Source: Primulina eburnea (taxonomy: Eukaryota; Streptophyta; Magnoliopsida; Lamiales; Gesneriaceae). Taken from it: a DNA stretch of 64,000 nucleotides. The position numbers and the translations under genes were made by a program. The stretch covers positions 32,799,635-32,863,634 of the forward strand of contig NC_133103.1 of the NCBI RefSeq assembly GCF_022965805.1. Reading direction: 5' to 3'. The notes beneath the pieces are model-generated. The model was given only the letters and a program-made list of their open reading frames with translations, did no database searches and was not told the origin of the DNA. Shown piece after piece: positions 44,982 through 56,412 of this stretch. Numbering within the stretch: the first letter of the stretch is position 1; each line of letters opens with the position of its first letter.

Positions 44982-46893
44982 TGTAACGTACCGTACTTTT
45001 AAACTACTTTAAAATTTGCGGAAATATAAAAATTTTCTTAATTAAATAGAAACATTCAAATTGCGATAACAATAAACTGATCATTCAAAATATTTGCAAC
45101 GAAAATATCACAAATAAAGTTTGCTAAAAACACTTGTTTAAATATTGTAAACAATAACGTGAAATCAGAGTATTTGAAACATTGCATAATTTCTTAAAAA
45201 CATGGGCGGTTCTCGTGTTTAGCCTCCTGCTTAGTCCAAGCTTGCTCATTGGTCCCCACCCCTCGTCTCCTCAAAGTCATCATCACCTGCATCGATCAAG
45301 TCTAGTGAGTCTAAAGACCTAACACGTATAAACGGGAGATAGCGAGTACTACATAATAAAACCAAATGCATCTTTAAAGTAGGGCTTACATACTTAAAAC
45401 TTGAACGTAATAGCATAAACATACTTGAAACTTGAACGTAGTAGCATAAACGTAGACGTGCCAACATCAAAAAACTTTTCTTAAACATACTTGCATCATA
45501 CATACTTGAGCATACATAACATCATTTCGCGTAGAGATATGTTTCAAAGCAATACATAAATGTGCCTGATCAGACTAAACCACAATATTTGGCTGGCACG
45601 GAAAATCCACTACCATATACATGAGATCCTCGGTCATGCTTTATCAGGTGGATTGGTCCTTCGTCATGCTTTACAGCTTTCCAATCCCGATCTAAACCCG
45701 ATCATGCTTTACCGGGGTGGAGAGGTCATCGGCCATGTTTATCGACTTCCAAACCCGTTCATAATTTTGTCACAAGACATTTAGCATACCTCAAAAACAT
45801 AAAATATTTTATTTTACACGTCGAACACACTTACATGGCGTTGAGGGATTCGTTGGATCTCGCTTAGGGCCATTGCTGCACGTACTAACATGAGTTCAAA
45901 CACTTATCTTTCATAACTTAGACGTATTAGTCATGCTCACAGCCAAAATGACAAATTTCCTTATGACTTGACCTCGTTTAATTATCGTACTAAATCATTA
46001 TATCAAACCCCAAAACAATCCCCAAAAATAATAATAATTATTTTTTTTTTAAAACCAGTACACGGACCCCATGTAAGGGTCCAGGTAGGGGTCCGGGTAC
46101 ACACTGGAATTTTGCACTTTGAAGGAAAAAGGGCACGGACCCCGTGTCAGGGTCCAGCTAAGGGTCCGTGTACGTGCTGGAATTGTAAACCAAAGGAGAA
46201 ACACTACACTTATGGCTTATTCCTCCTAACTCGATCATACGAACCATAAACCAATGTCTTGAGACTCATCCTAGGATGATATGACACTTATTCAAACTCA
46301 AACAAACGTGCCAAAACAACTACGCATCACAGACTACACAACCCAATCTGTGAACACGACATTTGACACCAAAATGCTTCCTACGACTCCTAATGCAAAC
46401 AAGTGCCTATCGATGCGAACCGACAACCAAAAATCATCCCAACATCGTACTCAACATACTTAAATGCAACAGCAAACACCCGTCAATCTCCAACGAAGCC
46501 TGCAACAATAAAACTTCAAGAACGAATCAAGAACACATTATTCAGGAAAACATAATTTGAGCAATCCCACGAAAACGATAATAACTCGTTCATTGCTTAT
46601 CCAAATATTTCGAATTTACTATCAAATCGAAGGTATCAAAACGTTATACGTTTTGTATGTTGAAAGGTTTTCCAGAAAATCGACCGAAAAGTTTCAGTAA
46701 TTAAAATGACAGTAAATTTCGAGTTTTAGATCAAAAAACGTTTCAAAAATCGATCCAACAAATTTCTGCTCAAACTTTATACATCATACATGGTTTTTTA
46801 CGCATAATAAATATCACAACACATAATATGACTAGATCGACACAGTAATAATAGAATATACATGCTTTTTGATATTTAATGTTAACGAAACGA
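44982..46893 (-). repeat. Gypsy LTR M, distal part (split by Athila-like copy 2)
   Basis: Starts TGTAACGTACCG at 44982, the expected complement of an LTR 3' end, and runs to the Athila insertion at 46894. The other part is 58000-58705. It contains the GTGAGTCTAAAGAC block near 45305 and two GC-rich repeats of CACGGACCCC..AGGGTCCAG..GGGTCCG..TACACG type (46062-46175). Net LTR length would be about 2.6 kb. Confidence 0.6.
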
Positions 46894-48475
46894 TGTTGCG
46901 ACTTTGATTGTTGCACTCCCAAGAGCAGGTTGTCCTCAAGTAATATAATTCGGTGAGTCCGAATATCGTATCCACAGAGAAGCTGAGGTAATTACAAGTC
47001 CACTACAATGTCTTTTTGTTTTGTTATTGTTTTTGTTTCTTTTTAATTTTAATTGTTTGAATATTTAATGGGTAAATTTTAATTGTTCAAATTTTAATTT
47101 AAGTAGTTGAGATTAAAGGATCCACTCTTGGTATTTTAATAAAGTTAACATTAACAAACAATATTGAAATCCACTTAATAAAATGGTTCCAATATATTAA
47201 ATAATCATATTTATATTATGTTATAAATTATTATCTTATAAATATATAATATATACCAAAACTTATAAATGTGGTCAAGTATTTATTGTGCTATATATAT
47301 ATTTGTAAACACTAAATCAAGGTTCCCACTTTAAATGGTTGGTAAAACCAAACTAACATTTAAATGGTACCAAGAAAATATTATTATGATATATTTATAT
47401 ATAGTATATCAAGGAATCCAAGTTAAATGGCTGGTAAAACCAAACTAACATTTAAATGGTTCCAAGAATTTAATATTATAATATATTTATATATAATAAA
47501 TCAAGGCATCCACTTTAAATGGTTGGTAATACCAAACTAACATTTAAATGGTTCCAAGAATTTAGTGTAACATATAACAACAATAAATCAAAACTCCCAC
47601 TTATAAGTAGGGTATAAAAATACTTAAAGAAATAAATATAACATAAACAATAAATAATGATTAAATAATATAAAACATAGATTCTTACCTTATAATAACC
47701 TTATTATCATGCCAAGAGCTTCACCTTATCATATCAACTTTAGGAAGTTAGCTATTCATTATTCAAAGTGTAAAACTTTGAATATGAAATTAACATACTA
47801 ATTATATTTAAATGAAGAAATAAAAGAAAAATATAGAGAGAAATATTATGAACTCAAAGATTTGTTCATAGAATGAGGGATATCTCAATACATTACAATG
47901 CACCCCTATTTATAGCCAAATTTGCGGAGACAACCACAAATAAAATATTATTTTTTCACATAAGTCTTCATTGGTGTTCCAAGAAATATATATTATATTA
48001 CACATCACTTTTGAAAATCTTCTTCTCCGAATTTGATTCTTCACATAAAATGAAACATGTGGATAATTGAGTTGTCTAGTTGTGGTATTTTTTTTCAGAA
48101 TATTTGACCAAGTAATTTGAGAGATATGGTCAAAATACTAGAACATGGTAAAACTGCCACTCCTTTGGTAACTTTAATTGTTGCTTAATTTGATCCCACT
48201 TGTGAGAGGATTTTTATCTCATGCTTGACAACAATATTGTAGATCTTATAATCAACTTTCTACAGGTCCACGAATCATCTTAATCCCATTTTCAACGCCA
48301 AGGTTATTCTTGTTTTATCGAACCTGTAAAAAATAGTAAAAATTTATAATTACACAACAACTTATATTTTATACAATTTATTATAAAACATATAATATTT
48401 AAACATTTAATAAAACAAAAACTATATATTTATATTATAAAACATTTAATTAATGTACAATTTTTATGTTTATCA
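46894..48475 (-). repeat. 3' LTR of Athila-like copy 2
   Basis: 1582 bp, TGTTGCGAC...TTTATCA. Holds three tandem units of about 90-110 bp at 47310-47570 (AAATCAAGG..TCCAAGTTAAATGG.TGGTAAAACC..ATTTAAATGGT.CCAAGAA), which may carry promoter or enhancer function. A purine-rich tract touches its end (minus strand GGTTGGGAGGTG, 48476-48487). Confidence 0.88.
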
Positions 48476-48487
48476 CACCTCCCAACC

Positions 48488-49584
48488 AGCTTATTGCTAG
48501 TCCCTAGCAATTTAAGCGTTAATAGCAATACAAAACATATTGATTAATTTAAATAGAAATGTAATCAGAACTATCTAAGTGTTTAAATTAAATTTGAAAA
48601 CTGTCAAAGTTATATCAAGATCATCATAATTATAATTTATGAAAATTTGAGATGATTAATTCAAAGCTTATTTCAGGTAGTTAAATGTACACAGCCTTCA
48701 GAAATTCCTAGTAAGAGTCTCAACTCCATATCCTCACAGGTTAATAAATGTTTCAATTTATGGCAACGATTTCTCTCATGGAGTTGGAATACAGATAAAT
48801 GCTCAGAAAAATGGTTTACAGAATGCAGACAGACAAACGAGCCAAACTAATCAAAAGATAGGAAATCCATTGATTTAAAATTCAGTTGTTCTTATTATAT
48901 ATATATTTTTTCCTGAATTATTATTATTTTTTTTATATTTTTTTTACATCATGGAATCAAACTAAGTTTATGCTTCTTGACCACATATTTATTTAATTTG
49001 TACAATGTATTTCTCTCTCTCTTTCTTTTTTTTTTATTTGTATTTTTTTGAGAGAAAAATGGGTCGCAGCATATAACTTAAATTACATAAATCTTCAACA
49101 TCTTTCTTTCTTTTTTTTTTCTTCGCTTTTTTTTTATTTTTCAGGAAATATCAATTTTTTTTTTTCAAAATAAGAACTCAAGATCTAAACAATTGATAGC
49201 CTCTCCGATGATCAATAAATGCTCGCAAGCTGTTTTCTCAATCCTCTCCACTCACTCACAAAATATGTGTGATTTCAAAAATTTTAGGCACTCTTATAAG
49301 GTATATCTTGGGCCATATACTTTAATACCTAATTTTATCACAATGGTTAATCACTCAAAAAGATTTCATAAATCATATTTTTATATTGATCAGAATATTA
49401 AAAATGATCTTTTTTCAAATAAAAATTTAAACATTCTTAAATAGATTAATGTATGTTCTAATTTAAATCTTTCAAATATGTAATGTATGACATTTTTGCA
49501 AAAATTACTAAGGTACAAACAATAAACATGGTTTTATTTTAAAATAATATTTAATTTTTTTTTTAAAATTTGTTTTTTTTTTAA
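48488..49584. other. 3' untranslated region of Athila-like copy 2
   Basis: About 1.1 kb, very AT-rich with long T runs (48900-49160). The 83-codon plus-strand ORF at 49193-49444 shows no recognisable domain and I do not count it as a gene. Confidence 0.5.
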
Positions 49585-49630
49585 AATGTGTTCTCCCCCC
49601 AATCAGAATATGACATTGTCCCTAATGTCA
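49585..49630 (-). other. Internal purine tract with conserved GGACAATG block, copy 2
   Basis: Minus strand GACATTAGGGACAATGTCAT, then TTCTGATTGGGGGGAGAACA, about 100 bases after the LOG-like stop. Same arrangement as 18521-18562 in copy 1. Confidence 0.55.
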
Positions 49631-49732
49631 AAATAGCTATTAATAAAGAGTACATAATGAAAGAGATATCACCTGGAATTTTATTGAAGATAACAAACTG
49701 AAACAAACGCAAACCAATCCACGACTTTTGAA

Positions 49733-50370
49733 TCAATGATCCAACTTCCTTTTCTTACTGCTTGATTGCGACCAATTGATCTTTGTTATCATCGGATCAG
49801 GCTTATGAACAAAAGCTTCCAAATCATCAATTAATTGATCGGCAGTCGAAGCACAGATGAGCATCCGTCGTGAATTTTCTGAAATGAAATTCTGTTCCAC
49901 AGCTTTATCAAGAAATGTCAACAAACTGTCATAATAATTATTGATATTCAACAAGCCCATAGGTTTATTATGGATATTAAGTTGTGCCCAAGAAACAGTG
50001 TGAAAAATTTCTTCTACTGTACCAAAACCACCTGGTAGTGCGATAAAAGCATCAGAATTTTCAATCATTTGAGTGATTCTTTCATACATAGAGGAAACTT
50101 TTAATTCCTCCCCAATCGTAACACCTGTAATATTTCCTTCAGCTAAAGCTATAGGAATAATACCCAAAACCTGACTACCACCAAGATGAGCAGATGTTGA
50201 AACAGATCCCATTAACCCAATATTACCTCCCCCATATACCAAGTGAATTTTTCTCTCAGCCAATATCTTTCCAAGATTATTTGCTGCTTCTACAAACACT
50301 TCATTTTTTCCAGGACTCGACCCACAAATACACAAATATTTTTCAATGTTTGTGCAGAGGATCCAGCCAT
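49733..50370 (-). pseudogene. LOG: LONELY GUY-like cytokinin riboside 5'-monophosphate phosphoribohydrolase, captured host gene
   Basis: The frame 50335-49733 (200 codons) holds the lysine-decarboxylase-like/LOG fold: CGSSPGKNEVF, LVYGGGNIGLMG (residues 33-44), SSMYERITQM (81-90), the signature PGGFGTVEE (101-109, family PGGxGTxxE) and WAQLNIHNKPMGLLN. LOG enzymes release active cytokinin bases from nucleotides in the cytosol. The homologous N-terminus starts at the ATG at 50370 (MAGSSAQTLKNIC), but a one-base loss near 50323-50328 separates it from the rest, so the full protein is not encoded. The family Arg-Lys pair (M-x-x-R-K) is Arg-Ile here. There are no introns, unlike plant LOG genes, implying capture of a processed transcript. 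The C-terminus is basic (SSSKKRKLDH). Confidence 0.85.
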
Positions 50371-50388
50371 GTTTTTACTTTTTTTTTT

Positions 50389-50408
50389 CTGCGAAAATAG
50401 AGAGAAAG
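50389..50408 (-). promoter_or_regulatory. Splice-acceptor-like site before the LOG-like gene
   Basis: The pyrimidine-rich TTTCTCTCTATTTTCGCAG (minus strand) ends 18 bases before the ATG at 50370. This is a plausible plant 3' splice site for a subgenomic mRNA, by inference only. Confidence 0.35.
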
Positions 50409-50611
50409 ATGAGAGATTTTATAGGTGTAATATGTTATCATGACAAAACAATGGGTCACAGTTGTAAACAGAATAAATAGTAAAAACAATAATGTAACAC
50501 ATGCATATAAACAGTAGTGTGATTGTGGCTCACAATTTTCCTCTGGTTTTACGTTCAGAAACGGCTTCAACGCCTTCTATGAGTCGAGGATATGCTTCCC
50601 ATCCAATTTTC

Positions 50612-51121
50612 TTATAAATGGCAAACATGGTCTTTTTTAGTCAGATTCCGAAGACTATGACGCTCATCTTGGAATTGTTTCCATAAACGGAGAAGTTCAA
50701 TATGCACATGTCCACTAGAATGCGTTTCAAGAGTCAATAAGATGTTATCCAAAGACTCCTTACTCAGCCCATTCTTAATGAAACCAATTTTATCTTCTCT
50801 GTTATCGGAAACACATCCCAAAGATCTGCATCGTTTGTCACAAGTCCATCTTGCACACTTATGACAAACCCCTAACCTTTTGGCCCTTCGTTTTTTCGCA
50901 TAAGTGCTTTTTCCTAATCCAGGCAAATATCGAATGAGCAATGATTGTGGAACTTCTCCTCCTAATCGGACATTAGCTTCTATTACAAGACGAATATCTT
51001 CTGGAATTCCTTTTTGCATTAGCAATCTCAATCTTTGACACCTTCCTGCATAAATTTTTCTTAGAACATTTTCAGAAACAGAGGGAAAATATTTACAAAT
51101 TTTTGAGAGAATTTCATCCAT
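50612..51121 (-). CDS. Carlavirus NABP-like cysteine-rich basic protein
   Basis: An intact 169-residue ORF (ATG 51121). Residues 68-91 carry G-x-G-K-S-T-Y-A-K-K-R-R-A followed by C-H-K-C-A-R, then further cysteines: C86-x2-C89-x4-C94-x3-C98-x4-C103. The G-[RK]-S-x-Y-A-[RK]-[RK]-R-R-A basic stretch placed just before a C-x-x-C zinc site is the hallmark of the nucleic-acid-binding proteins of carlaviruses and vitiviruses. Those act as RNA-silencing suppressors and, for one carlavirus, as a nuclear transcription regulator. The part after the cysteines (DKIGFIKNGLS) also resembles the viral IxFIxxGVT segment. The N-terminal 65 residues and C-terminal 45 are helical and less recognisable. It lies between pol and the LOG-like gene of an LTR element, on the element's coding strand. 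Homology is from memory of the motif, not from a search. Confidence 0.65.
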   Translation of the reverse strand: MDEILSKICKYFPSVSENVLRKIYAGRCQRLRLLMQKGIPEDIRLVIEANVRLGGEVPQSLLIRYLPGLGKSTYAKKRRAKRLGVCHKCARWTCDKRCRSLGCVSDNREDKIGFIKNGLSKESLDNILLTLETHSSGHVHIELLRLWKQFQDERHSLRNLTKKDHVCHL

Positions 51122-51253
51122 TTTGAAAAGAAAAGAAATGATTTTTTTTTATTTTTGTATCAGCAATTGTGGGAAACGGATTTAACCGACTATGAGAGTC
51201 ACGGAGTATCGTTATCCGCCATTTAACCGGGAAAATAAAAAGATTAAGGAAAC

Positions 51254-51275
51254 CTGAAATAAAAACAAACAAAAT
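51254..51275 (-). promoter_or_regulatory. Splice-acceptor-like site after pol, before the NABP-like gene
   Basis: The T-rich tract TTTTGTTTGTTTTTATTTCAG (minus strand) lies about 135 bases before the NABP-like ATG and just after the pol stop. Suitable for producing a spliced 3' mRNA. Inference. Confidence 0.35.
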
Positions 51276-51292
51276 AAAATCAACATAAAAAT

Positions 51293-54200
51293 TTAAGGAT
51301 CAGAAAGGGAAATAAACTCTTCTTGAAAGATTTCATTTTCCCAAAATGGTTTAAGCCTTTGTCCATTCACTTTAAAAACATCACCATTTTTAGGATTTTC
51401 AATATCCACAGCTCCATAAGGATACACATGCTTTACAACATATGGGCCTGTCCATCTTGATCGTTATTTTCCTGGGAATATGTGAAGTCGAGAATTATAA
51501 AGCAAAACTTTTTTACCAATCTCAAAAGATTTTCTAAGAATTGTTTTATCATGAAATGATTTGATTTTTGCTTTATAAATCCTTGAATTCTCATACGCAT
51601 CATTTCTGAGTTCATCAAGTTCATTAAGTTGCAATTTACGCAATTTGTTGGCATCATCCATGCTTGAATTTAAAGTTTTGATCGCCCAATAAGCTTTATT
51701 TTCCAATTCTACAGGCAAATGACAATGTTTTCCATAAACCAACCTATAGGGAGACATATTGAATGATGTTTTAAAAGCTGTTCGATATGCCCAAAGTGCA
51801 TCATTAAGTCGCAGAGACCAATCTTTTCTATTTGAGTTAACGGTTTTTTCCAAAATTTGCTTTATCTCCCTATTAGCTAATTCAACTTGTCCATTTGTTT
51901 GAGGATGATAAGGAGTAGTTACTTTGTGAGTAATACCATATTTTTTCATTAATGAAGCAAATGGTTTATTAACAAAGTGAGTTCCCCCATCACTTATCAT
52001 AGCTCGAGGAATTCCGAATCTACTAAAAATATTTTCTTTCAAAAATTTGATGACGATTTTATGATCATTTGTTCGACATGGAATTGCCTCTATCCATTTG
52101 GAAACATAATCAACTACAACTAAAATATACAAGTATCCAAACGACGGTGGAAAAGGTCCCATAAAATCAATTCCCCAACAGTCAAAGATTTCAATTTCAA
52201 TGATAGGATTCAAAGGCATCATGTTTCTTTTTGAAATTGCACCCAATTTTTGACAATTTTCACAGATCTTGCAGATTTCGTGGGTGTCTTTAAACAAAGT
52301 GGGCCAATAAAATCCACACTGCAAAATTTTTGCAGCCGTTTTCTTTGAAGAAAAATGTCCTCCGCATGCTTCTGAATGACAAAATTTAATGACACTACTT
52401 ACCTCATTGTCGGGTATGCAACGTCGAAAAATTTGATCTGGACAGTACTTGAACAGATACGGATCATCCCAATAAAAGTTTTTTACCTCATTCAAAAATT
52501 TTCTCTTATCTTGGGAACTCCATTGCGGTGGTATTTTTCCTGTCACAAGAAAATTTACTATGTTAGCAAACCAAGGTGTAGTAGTAACTGAAAATAGATG
52601 TTCATCAGGAAAATTATCGTTAATTTGTGTCATTTCACAAGATGATCCTGTTACTAGTCTCGATAAATGATCGGCTACAACATTCTCGGTTCCTTTTTTA
52701 TCTTTGATCACAATGTCAAATTCTTGGAGCAACAAAATCCATCGTATCAGTCGTGGCTTTGCATCCTGTTTCGTCAACAAATATCTAATAGCAGAATGAT
52801 CAGTAAACACAATAGTCGTTGATCCAATCAAATAAGAACGAAATTTATCTAATGCAAATATTACAGCAAGTAGTTCTTTTTCAGTTGTGGAGTAATTCAT
52901 TTGAGCATTGTTTAAAGTTCTACTTGCATAATATATCACATAAGGCTTACCGTTTCTTCTTTGACCCAGTACTGCACCGACTACATAATCACTCGCGTCG
53001 CACATGATTTCAAATGGTAAAGACCAGTCAGGAGGTTGCATGATAGGAGCTGATGTTAAATGTCGAATGATTTTATCAAATGCATTTTGACATTCTTGAG
53101 TCCACTCAAATGCAGTGTCTTTTGTTAAGAGGTTACAAATGGGTTTAGAGATTAAACTAAAGTCCTTTATAAACCTTCTATAAAATCCAGCATGTCCCAA
53201 AAATGAGCGAATTTCTTTAATGGTTTTTGGAGGGGATAAATTGGCAATGACATCAACTTTTGCTTTATCAACTTCAATTCCATGAGATGACACGACATGT
53301 CCCAAAACAATTCCAGAAGTAATCATGTAATGACATTTTTCCCAATTTAAAATAAGACCTTTTTCCTCGCATCTTTTTAAAACTTTTTCCAAATTTTCAA
53401 GACAATTATCAAATGTATTCCCAAAGACAGTTAAATCATCCATGAAAATTTCTAAACAATTTTCAACCATGTCGCAAAAAATGCTTAGCATACATCTTTG
53501 AAATGTTGCTGGGGCATTGCATAATCCAAATGGCATCCTTCTAAACGCAAATGTTCCAAAATGACATGTGAATGTAGTTTTATCTTGATCTTCGAGTGCA
53601 ATGGGAATTTGATAATAGCCTGAATATCCGTCAAGAAAACAGTAGTAGGGATGACCAGCTACTCTTTCTAAAATTTGATCCGAAAATGGTAATGGAAAAT
53701 GATATTTTCTAGTGGCATCATTTAATTTTCTATAGTCAATACACATCCGCCAACTAGATGGGACTCGACTTGTTAACAATTCACCTTTTTCATTTTTTAT
53801 CACTGTGATGCCAGATTTTTTTGGAACTACTTGTGTTGGGCTTACCCACTTACGATCAGAAATAGGGTAGATAATCCCAACATCAAGTAGTTTGAGAACT
53901 TCAGTTTTCACAACATCTTTCATGTGTGGATTTAATCTCCTTTGTCGTTGTTGAGATGTTTTTGCATTTTCTTCTAAGTGAGTTTTGTGAGTGCAAATTA
54001 GTGGATTAATGCCCTTGAGATCTTTTAGTGTCCAACCAATTGCATTTTTATGTCTTTTAAGCATATCAACTAATTTACCTTCTTGATCACTTTCTAGTTT
54101 GGAAGAAATTACCACCGGATATGTTTCATCTTCTCCAAGAAATGCATACTTCAATTCTTCTGGCAAGGGTTTTAACTCCAATATGGGTGGTTCGTCTTTG

Positions 54201-54460
54201 TTCTCATATTTTGCATCAAATTCTTTCTCTGATCCTGTTAACGAGTGATACTTGATAAAATCATCAAGATCAATTTCAATATTATCTTTAACAGTTTCAA
54301 TTGAACAAATATCTAATTGATCACGAGTACTCCCTTCTTGAATGTTTTATTCCACAAGAGTTTCAATAAGATTTTCATCTTCACTTTCATCTCCTTTGTC
54401 ATGTGGTTGCTTACAAAGACTAAAAACATTGAGCTCCACAGGATTTTTTAATCTTTCGTT
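51293..54460 (-). pseudogene. pol: Athila-like pol copy 2: RT, RNase H, integrase; protease core deleted
   Basis: The long frame 54181-51464 (no ATG at its start) covers RT ([16 protein letters not shown] and [10 protein letters not shown]), RNase H ([14 protein letters not shown]) and integrase ([39 protein letters not shown] and [11 protein letters not shown]). A TAA at 51464-51466 (after FPGK) interrupts the last 57 codons, which continue in frame to 51293. Upstream, a TAA lies at about 54344 (after LIETLVE). Between SCIIGERK (about 54455) and VELNVFSLCKQPHD (about 54435) the roughly 100-residue protease with its D-x-G-A site is absent, where copy 1 has [11 protein letters not shown]. It is therefore non-autonomous. 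Confidence 0.82.
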
Positions 54461-56216
54461 CTCCAATAATACAAGAAATAGTAGGACAACCAGGGTCTTT
54501 GTATTTCAAAGCATAATTATTTTGAATGATTGCACTTACTTGTTCTGCTAAAAATGCTTTCTTTTTCACATTCAATTTTCTTTTCACAGTGCACAAGTCT
54601 TTCAAAAATTTGGCATATGATGGTACCTGTTTTATTGCATCTAATAAAGAATATTAACTTTTACTTGTTTAAAAATATCATATATATCAGAATTCAAATT
54701 TGATTTTTTTGTATTTTTCAATGCATGAGGGAATGGTGGTGACACTGTCTGTTGAACCTCCTCTTCGGAAGTTATGGGTTCCACTTCCTTACCCTTTGAA
54801 GTTGATTTATCATCATCTTCACAAGGTTCAAGAATGGATTTTTCCACAACCTTACCACTTCGAAGGGTAATAACAGATTTTATCTGATCCATCGGTTGAG
54901 TTCCAGAAGTTCCAGTTTGTGTATGATGATCCTTGGGATTAGGCAGAGGTTGTGAAGGAAATTTACCTTTTTCATGAACATTAAGTGCAGATGCAAATTT
55001 AGCAAGAGTATCTTTCAAATCTGTCATGGTTTGAGCAATTTGAGTATTGATAGACTATTGCTTTGCAATGAAAGAATTCAATGTATCTTCCAAATTTCTT
55101 TTCGGCGGAGGAACATAAGGTGCATAATTTTGAAAATTTTGTTGATTTTGAAAATGTGGTTGCGGAAATTGTGCAGCATTATCATTCCTCCAACTAAAAT
55201 TTGGATGGTTTCGCCAACCTGGATTGTAATTTTGAGAAAATGGTTCAAAATTTGGCCTTTTGAAATTGTTCAAAACATTGGCTTGTTCATGGAGACATTC
55301 TTTAAAAGAGGGCAAAGTGGGACAATCTTTTGTAAAATGATCACTTGTATCACATATGTGACACGCATTTTCTTGAACAGATTTTAATTGACCATTCTTT
55401 TTCAATTCAAGTGCCTCAATTTTTCTTGCCAAAGAGGTAAATCTAGCTTGAAGATCATGTTCATCTTTGAGAATGTACATATCTCCACCAGATGTAGGAG
55501 ATTGAATCTTGTTTGATGGTTCGATTGTACCTATAGTGTCCCAATTTTGAGCATTTTCAGCTAATGAATCGAGATACTCAATTGCCTCGTTTGGATCTTT
55601 ATCTTCAAATTTTCCATTACACATAAATTCAACCATTTGCCTATCTTTAGGTGTTAAGCCTTCATAAAATTGAGAAACAACTCTCCAAATTTCAAAACCA
55701 TGATGTGGACAAAGATTAAGCAATTCTTTGTATCTATCCCAACACTGATAAAAAGTTTCTCCTTGTTTTTGAATGAAAGTGATGATTTGCCTTTTGAATT
55801 GTTCTATGAGATGGAAAAAACTTTTTCAAAAATTGTTGTTGCAATTCATCCCAAGTTTGAATGGATCCCGATCTAAGATTTTGTAGCCAAGTTTTAGCTT
55901 TATCTTTTAAAGAAAAAGGAAAAAGCTTAATTCGAATGGTGTTCATGCTACAATTTAGATCATTATATGTGTTGCACACTTCTTCAAACTCTCGTAAATG
56001 CATGTATGGATTTTCAGAATCTAAGCCATAAAAGTTGGGTAAAAGTTGGATAATACCAGGCTTAAAATTGAAATGAGATGCATCAGGGGGAAAAACTAGA
56101 CATGAAGGTGCACTAGTACGTGTAGGATTCATGTGATCTCTAAGTGTTCTTCGTCTATCATGATCATGTTGAGATTGAATTTCATCTTCATTTTCTTGGA
56201 TGGGTTCCTCCGCCAT
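54460..56216 (-). pseudogene. gag: Athila-like gag copy 2, broken in several places
   Basis: ATG at 56216 (MAEEPIQENEDE). The gag domain reads RIKLFPFSLKDKAKTWLQNL and WDELQQQFLKKFFPSH, then a frameshift near 55770. The next frame (55723-55055) continues CPHHGFEIWRVVSQFYEGL, a coiled part (LQARFTSLARKIEAL) and a CCHC-like knuckle C-H-I-C-D-T-S-D-H-F-T-K-D-C. TAG at 55055-55057 interrupts; the same frame then reads TDLKDTLAKFASALN and VITLRSGKVVE to 54641. After a further shift come DLCTVKRKLNVKKKAFLAEQ and YKDPGCPTISC, leading into the deleted protease. Three or more lesions. Confidence 0.78.
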
Positions 56217-56388
56217 GTTTTGTAAAAATAAAGGGTTATTTCGAATGAGTCGACCACTAAGTGTACGTGACCAAATGCTCATGCAAATGTAAATGCAAAA
56301 GAATAAAAACACACAAAAGCAATAAAAATTCAAATAAAGAAAAATAAACTATAAACAAAATTAAATAGACTTGAAATTAAATTATACT

Positions 56389-56406
56389 TCCCCGGCAACG
56401 GCGCCA
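56389..56406 (-). other. Primer-binding site (tRNA-Asp type) of Athila-like copy 2
   Basis: Minus strand TGGCGCCGTTGCCGGGGA, identical to the site of copy 1, six bases from the 5' LTR. Confidence 0.8.
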
Positions 56407-56412
56407 AAAACT

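Noticed and set aside
49193..49444. 83-codon plus-strand ORF next to the captured genes
   Set aside because: Opposite strand, AT-rich untranslated region, no recognisable domain.
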